The notes beneath the pieces are model-generated. The model saw nothing but the letters and a program-made list of their open reading frames with translations. It was not told the DNA's origin and did not search any database. Of a stretch of DNA of 64,000 nucleotides, positions 58,346-64,000 are shown piece after piece (position 1 is the first letter of the stretch; every line of letters starts with the position of its first letter). Source of the stretch: Campanula takesimana (lineage: Eukaryota; Streptophyta; Magnoliopsida; Asterales; Campanulaceae); assembly GCA_026119855.1 (NCBI GenBank), contig JAOWBW010000762.1, positions 248,001 to 312,000 on the forward strand, read 5' to 3'. A program made the translations under genes and the position numbers.

Positions 58346-59476
58346 GACAAATTCTCATATACAACGGGTGTATGGCGTGCGACAGGCATGCCCCGGGGTC
58401 AAACCCGCCCGACCCGCCTTTCTACTCGCTCGCCAGCGACTCCTCCACTCCCAGCGCGACACGTGGCAAGTTTAAAAAAAAAAACCATTGACTTAATTTA
58501 AAATGCTATATCTTGAGATTTATAACTCAGGAAAAAAAATTAAAAATATTGTTGTGTTCGTCTCGACGAGACGAAATAAAACTACATAGGTCATGATATG
58601 GTTTGATTGTTTTTTTTAAAAAAAACATATTTTTTTACACACAAAAAGTTTGAGTTGCTTGTCAGCTGAGATGTAACACTCTGTTCTGATAAAAGTAACA
58701 GTTTCATCTTCAAAAAGTAACATTTTATACAGTCAAATGTAACAGCAATTTTACAAAAAAAAAAATTGTTTTGATAGTTTTGTGGTTAAAAAAAAATATT
58801 TGAAGGGTTACAAAGTGAATATATGATTATAATTTTTATATATATGAATGGAACATTTTTATTCAGTAAATGTTATTTTATTCTTTAAAAAAAAGTAAAA
58901 ATTCATATATATAATCGGTTTGCATTTCAATTGTTACTTTCTCAATAAAAAGTTGTTACATTTTCAGATATAATGTTACATTTAAGAATATAATTTGCTA
59001 AAATGAGGAAAAAAAATATACATCCATTTTTTATAAAATGTAACATTTAGTTTAGTTTGTTAATCTTATGTTAATTTTGAAAAAAAAAAAAAGTGTTACA
59101 TTGAAAAAAAAGGTGACATTAGTTTAGTTGTCAATCTTTATGTTATCTTAATCTATTGCAGCAAAATTGTGGTACATTTAAAAAAAAAGTGTTACATTTG
59201 AAGAAAAAAAGTGTTACATTTAAAAAAAAGAGTGTTACATTCCTTTATAAAAAGTGTGACATTGGTTTAGTTGTCAATCTTTATGTTATCTTAATCTATT
59301 GCAGCAAAAATTATGGTACATTTTGAAAAAAAAAAATGTTACATTTCGTTATAATAAGTGTTACTTTTGTTGGGGGGAAAAAGTTGGGGGTGGCAAAAAA
59401 AAAAAAAAAAAAAAAGAAGAAGAAGGGCGGCTCCGTGCGCCGTCGCACGGTGCGGCAGTTGCACAGGAGACCCCTC
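58346..59476 (-). mobile_element. TGTAAC-rich TIR family member, 1131 bp
   Basis: The perfect 8-bp duplication AAACGACG flanks it (58338-58345 and 59477-59484). On the minus strand it starts GAGGGGTCTCCTGTGCAACTGCC and ends AATTTGTC. The GC-rich caps, the CTTGAGATTTATAACTC block and the GTCTCGACGAGACGAA block are shared with the copies at 29168 and 52498. The inside is AT-rich with many TGTTACA / TGTAACA words. Nothing resembles a transposase. Confidence 0.8.
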
Positions 59477-59518
59477 AAACGACGACATTATAACAAAAGA
59501 ACCGATGGAGTAATAAAA

Positions 59519-61171
59519 CGAGCTAGTCTCCTATGAGAACAAGGGGATCCGTCTCTTCTATGAGACGGGTTTTTTTTTACCCGGATCCATAACCCATGGG
59601 GCATAACCTGCCTCGTGGCAGCCACCCATTGCAAAAAAAAAATAAAAAAAAATGAGTTTTTATATTTTTTTCGAGGTGGTCTCCCATGAGAACAAGGGGA
59701 TCCGTCTCATGCATGAGACGGGTCGCCCCATGACCCATGGGCCGAACCCGCCACGTGGCAACCCACCATTGGCCGATTTTTATTTATTTTTTTTTGGTTT
59801 TTTTTGAGTTTTTTTTTTTTTTTTTTTTTTTCGGCTTTTCAGTGGTTTAGCAAAATAATAATAGTTACCATCTCTTAAAGTAAAATTGTTCATAAGAAAC
59901 GTAATACTTGTTTTAAAAAAACAAAGCTCGTTTTTACCCATTTGAAAAGTAATAACTTATGTATATGAAGTAATAGTAAGTTTATACAAGTAAATGTAAC
60001 ACTTTGATTGACGAAATTGTAACAGATTTCTATAGATAGTGTAATACTTTACATGTATCAGATAAATTTGACCCATTGTAACTTATTGTTTGAAAACAAA
60101 TAGATATCTATACATATGTATTACGATTATTTACAAATACTATTACATATAAATAACACGTTTGTTACATTTTATTTATAATAAGTATTACTTTTGGCAA
60201 ACGAAGAAAACATAAGGAATAACACTATTACTTTAAGAGATGGTAATATTACTTTAAGAGATAGTAACTATTACTTTTCACAAACCGAAAAAAACCAAAA
60301 AAAATAATATTAAATTTTTAAAAAAGCAAAAAAAAAAAAAAAAAAAAAAAATTTTTGGGCCAATGAGGGGCTGCCACGTGGTAGGGTCTCCCATGGGTCC
60401 TGGAGCAAGGTTGTGGGTCGGGTAATGGGTCAAAAAAATGACCCGTCTCACCCATGAGACGGGTTGGAGTGTTCTCCACAAGTTTTTGTCTTTTTTTCCG
60501 GCTTTTCCGTCGTTTACCAAAAGTAATAGTTACCATAACTTAATGTAATGAATGTATGCATATAAAGTAACATTGTTCATAAGTAAAGTAACACCTGTTT
60601 TACAAAAACAAATGCTCGTTTTACCTTTTTTTTTCCAAATGTAATACTAACTATATTACATGTAACCCAAACAATATCTAAATGTAATATCATTTATACT
60701 GAAATGTAATAGTGATTTTGCAAAAATATAAAATATGTGTATTTTGATTATTATTTTCAAAAGAAAGTAAAATTTGAAAAATAACAATTTATATACATGA
60801 ATGTAATTATTTGTACAAGAAATGTAACACTTTAGTAGAGAAATTGTAAAAGATTCTATAGATAATGTACTACTTATATGTATCATGATAAATTGAACCC
60901 ATTGTAATTTATTATTTGAAAACATATAGATATACTATTACTTTTCTATACATATGTTACAAATTATGTATAAAACACAGTTACATATAAGAACACATTT
61001 GTTACATTTTAGTTGTAATAAATATTACTTTTGCAAACGAATAAAACATAGAAAAAAACAATGTTACTTTTCTGTATATATGTATATTTTTATGTATAAA
61101 ACTGTTACATATAAGTACCACGTTTGTTATATTTAGTTATAGTAACTAGTATTACTTTTGACAAACCGAAA

Positions 61172-61206
<35 letters not shown>

Positions 61207-61348
61207 GAATGGGCCTATAAAAGGCTGTCATATGGCAGGGTCGCCCTATGGGTCATGAGCCGGTTCACGGGTCGGATCATGCGGGTAAAAAAACCGTCTC
61301 TACCATACCATAAGACCGGTCTTCCGTGTTCGCACGGAAGATTTTGTC
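59519..61348 (+). mobile_element. TGTAAC-rich TIR family member containing another member
   Basis: The perfect 8-bp duplication TAATAAAA flanks it (59511-59518, 61349-61356). It starts CGAGCTAGTCTCCTATGAGAAC and ends ACGGAAGATTTTGTC. Inside the left end lies a complete second copy (59673-60490). The remaining interior (60500-61140) is AT-rich with repeated AATGTAAC / GTTACAT words, as in the 13605 copy. An AAT microsatellite lies at about 61170-61201. Confidence 0.8.
59673..60490 (+). mobile_element. TGTAAC-rich TIR family member, inner copy
   Basis: It starts GAGGTGGTCTCCCATGAGAAC and ends ACAAGTTTTTGTC, with TTTTTTTC on both sides (59665-59672, 60491-60498). The GTCTCATGCATGAGACGGGT and ACCCGTCTCACCCATGAGACGG blocks mirror each other at the two ends. 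It is inserted in a relative of itself. Confidence 0.75.
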
Positions 61349-61666
61349 TAATAAAATATGGACCCAACAATCCCACACATCAACTTTATTTCCATCAAAT
61401 AAAAAGTATTCGGGTCCGGGTCGCCCCTTTTCTTAAAGCTGAATATCCTAGATACTCGGTCAAATTACAACAAATACCAGACACATCATTCTATTCATCC
61501 ATCCATTCCACAAGGTCTTAAATTCTCCCTAAATATATAATTAAAAAAATAGAAAATAGAAAATTAAATGAGAAACAAATAAAAACAATATAATCCTTTC
61601 CCTGTACTGCCCCCCACACATGTTCCAACCTGAGCAATTCCATCATAAAAACCTAAGAATTGTCAT
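61349..61666 (-). other. Downstream flank / probable 3' UTR of the HD-Zip gene
   Basis: This stretch follows the stop codon of the HD-Zip II gene on the minus strand. TTTATT and TTTAATT words (AATAAA-like on the minus strand, for example near 61577) could serve polyadenylation, but no site can be fixed from sequence alone. Confidence 0.4.
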
Positions 61667-63219
61667 TCACGAGGGTGTTGGAGGGTGGGGTTGAGCGGCC
61701 GCCGGTGGTGGCGGTGATGGTGTATTAGAGAATGGATAAAATCTTGCTTTAGAAGATGTGATCGGAAATGGGTTGGTGGGGGCAGTTGGTTTAGAGGTGG
61801 GGTCGGCAGGGGCGATGGCAGTGGCGGTAGAGTTGGTGGCGGTGGTGGTGGTGGTGGTGGCGACACGCTCGCAAGATGGACACATAGTGAGGGTGGTGGC
61901 CGGAAGTTGCATGTAGAATGGGTTGGATGTGCTTTTTAAAGCCCTTAATTCTTGAAGCTCCTTGTGTAGCCTTCTGTTTTCTTCTGTCAGTGTCTCGCAA
62001 CATCTCTTCAAGTACTCACAATCCACCTCCGTTTGCTTCAACTTTGTCCTATACATATACAAAAAACATGTATAAATAAATTTCCATGGCAAATTATCAC
62101 GAGGAAGTCTTCTGTGAGACGGTTTTACACATGAGATGTATTCGATGAGAGAGGAAATAAGCTTGCTCCGCCCGCCCATAGGAGAGAAAACCATTTATTC
62201 TCTCGTCAAGATCCGTCTCTCATCAAGATCCGTCTCACGACGGCAGTACTAAATTTTGAATATTGACCCAGAATGAGAGAATTGAATAAACATACCTAGC
62301 TCTTCTATTTTGGAACCAAACTTCAACTTGTCTAGGCCTGAGATTGAGTTGTTTAGCAAGTGCAAGCTTTTGTTTCTGTCTCATCAAATAATAAACACAC
62401 AAAATAAAAAGATAAATTAAATAAAATGAAAAGACCATGTAAAACAAGAATTGGAAAAATAAATTACTTTCTCTCTCACACTACAAAACACGCAGTGAGA
62501 AAGAAAATTAAACTAGCTTACGGGATTAAGGGTATTGTGTTCTTTGAAGCTTTCTTCAAGAAAAGCTGACTGTTCTTTAGACAATCTCAGTTTCTTCCTC
62601 GACAATCCGTTCTCATCGTCGTCGCTTGCTCTCGACGACGTTCTCTCCGCCTCGCCGCCGGCGTCGTTTCCTGAAGCGGCTTCTGCGTTTCGTTTACTCC
62701 CGACCACATTTCCCGTCCTGTACATCCCGAAATCCATACGAAACGACGACGTAGCCTCTTCGGTCCCCGGCATCCTGTTCACATCGAATCCCTTCACCGG
62801 CAGCGCGTTTCCCGATGAACCCCCTTCCGAACTCCCTTCAAAATCAATAAACCCACAAATATAAACCCCAAATCGCTAAATAATTACAAATGGAAATCAT
62901 AAATGGAGATAGAAATACCATTATCGGAGCGAACAGGGACAAGGGGGAGAAGATCAAGTTGAACCGGGGAGACCCGTTGTTCATCATCAGAAGTATCTTC
63001 ATCATCATCAATATTATCATCATCTTGGGTTGATTTCTCCGGGTTCTGGGTTGTTGGAGTCGAGTTTAATCCTAAGGCCATACTAAACCCTAAACTTTTA
63101 CTGCCGCTGCCGCCGCCGCCGGTAGCGGCAGTGCCGGTGTTGTGAGAGTTAACATCCCTGGATTTAGCTAAAAACCCACAAGTTTTAGATGGGTCACCTA
63201 AACTCAAGCCAAGCTCCAT
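61667..63219 (-). CDS. HAT14: HD-Zip class II transcription factor, HAT14-like
   Basis: A nuclear DNA-binding protein; HD-Zip II factors bind AATNATTA-type sites as dimers, mostly repress transcription and act in shade-avoidance and organ patterning. Four exons give 1077 coding bases (358 residues): 63219-62919, 62835-62522, 62375-62296 and 62048-61667, all with GT/AG borders and matching phases. Seen in order: an EAR-type LGLSL at residues 3-7, a Gly-rich part, an acidic run (66-80), the homeodomain (about 178-235, with WFQNRRAR), a leucine zipper with Leu 245, 252, 259 and 266, and the redox motif CPSCE at 288-292 after PFYMQLPATTLTM, then Thr- and Pro-rich ends. The homeodomain and zipper are closer to HAT14 than to HAT22 as I recall them. 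The start ATG at 63219 begins the family-typical MELGLSLGD. No defect is seen. Confidence 0.93.
62100..62246. mobile_element. Possible small MITE in intron 3 of the HD-Zip gene
   Basis: GAGGAAGTCTTCTGTGAGACGG at the left and CCGTCTCACGACGG at the right are inverted relatives, and CAAGATCCGTCTC occurs twice inside. The GAGG-GTCT start resembles the TGTAAC-rich TIR family. No clean duplication was found. It fills much of the 247-base intron without affecting the splice sites. Confidence 0.4.
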
Positions 63220-63229
63220 AACTCATGTA

Positions 63230-63331
63230 AAGATTTTGGCAGAGATTGGGTAGAGAGAGAAAGTATGGAGAGAGAGAGAGAAAAGGGAAGGGACGACGTT
63301 GGATTGAATGCAGTAGAAAGAGGATTTATAG
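63230..63331 (-). promoter_or_regulatory. TATA box and 5' leader of the HD-Zip gene
   Basis: On the minus strand TATAAAT (63330-63324) precedes the start codon by about 105 bases. The expected transcript start is near 63297. The leader is rich in CT repeats on the coding strand (seen as GAGAGA at 63260-63283), common in plant leaders. Confidence 0.6.
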
Positions 63332-63473
63332 AGATTCTATCCAACCTTTGTTAATTGCAAAGTATAAATATAATAATGGCAAGACTACACAGAAGAGGGG
63401 GAAAGGGTAGTAATAGGAGTGGACCTAAACACTTTTCCCTCTTTGCCATTTTACTTTGTTTTTTATAGATAGA

Positions 63474-64000
63474 TAAAAACTTGTTGTATGAGAACACTAC
63501 TTTGACCTGTTTCATAGTATGGACGGATCATTTTGGATCCATGACTCGGATCTATGACCCGGATTCATGATTCGTGGGCATTTGTTTATTTTATTTATTG
63601 GTATTTTTTCGGTTCGTCCAAGGTAATACTCCCTCTGTCCCACCGAAAATTGCAAAACTTACCAAAATGGGCGTCCCATAGAAATTGCACATTTCATAAA
63701 TGGAAAGTTTTTAATACTTTTTAATTAGTGGGTCCCACTTCTCATACTCACATCCACTAACCCACTAACTATTCTCTACCCCACTTTCTCTCTCCCACTC
63801 AACTATCAACACTCACAACACATCACCTTTTTCACTTTTTCCCTTAATTCTTGTGCCATAATTTTTTTTTGAAGTTTCCGGCGGGACGGAGGGAGTAGTT
63901 ATTATAACTAAATGTAACAAATGTGTTACTTATATGTAACAATGTTTGTACATTATTGTAGCACCTATGTATAAGATTCAACCATTTACATTTTAGAACT
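63474..64000 (-). mobile_element. TGTAAC-rich TIR family member, runs off the window
   Basis: AAAACTTGTTGTATGAGAACAC and ACCTGTTTCATAGTATGGACGG at its left end correspond to the reversed 3' end of the family. The interior with AATGTAACAAATGTGTTAC starts after a Stowaway MITE (63629-63895). The other end is outside the window. Confidence 0.6.
63629..63895. mobile_element. Stowaway MITE
   Basis: CTCCCTCTGTCCCACCGAAAATTGC pairs with AGTTTCCGGCGGGACGGAGGGAG. TA is present outside both ends. Confidence 0.85.

Noticed and set aside
61663..61866. Second reading frame of Pro/His-rich protein at the 3' end of the HD-Zip gene
   Set aside because: It overlaps exon 4 in another frame and arises from the Thr/Pro-rich repeat coding region.
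62535..62864. Plus-strand open frame of 109 residues opposite HD-Zip exon 2
   Set aside because: Antisense shadow of a conserved exon; no domain and no promoter or splice context.

Overview
This is a gene-poor, AT-rich stretch of a eudicot plant nuclear genome. The evidence is a plant HD-Zip II transcription factor with the family's introns, plant-type LTR retrotransposons, Helitrons, many Stowaway (CTCCCTCCGTCCC) MITEs and a fragment of plastid DNA. I cannot name the species. A run of 100 N (12476-12575) is a scaffold gap, so sequence left and right of it may not be truly adjacent.

Layout. (1) 1-12475 is a three-deep retrotransposon nest. An LTR end with a tRNA-Met primer site (1-692) is broken by a Gypsy-type long LTR that starts at 693. 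That LTR is cut at 3791 by a Sirevirus-like Copia element: 5' LTR 3792-5256, PBS 5259-5270, gag, pol, then a 3' region holding a promoter-like sequence and a small intron-containing ORF that runs towards the gap. (2) 12576-22480 is intergenic DNA filled with nested TIR elements, a 972-bp solo LTR, two TTA/TAA-flanked Tourist-like elements (one with a strongly G-rich tandem array) and a long-TIR Mutator-like element. (3) 22490-24475 is a broken Helitron-type PIF1 helicase gene; a canonical Helitron 3' end lies at 26438 and a possible 5' end at 17670. (4) 26792-48798 holds three short related Helitrons, hAT-type MITEs with 8-bp duplications, a decayed Copia integrase, a complete 3743-bp solo LTR inserted in a Stowaway MITE, a minus-strand LTR with a Tat/Ogre-like end, and a SINE. 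(5) 48810-61350 holds a plastid ccsA fragment, a deleted Copia element on the minus strand and several members of an unusual TIR family rich in TGTAAC motifs. (6) 61667-63219 (minus) is the one clearly intact host gene, an HAT14-like HD-Zip class II repressor with four exons.

The HD-Zip II gene is the only locus likely to serve the plant. Everything else is mobile DNA in various states of decay, and the insertion order can be read from clean target-site duplications. The Copia and Helitron genes carry frameshifts or stops; in the Sirevirus several of the frameshifts sit at or beside short homopolymer runs, which may be true decay or sequencing error.
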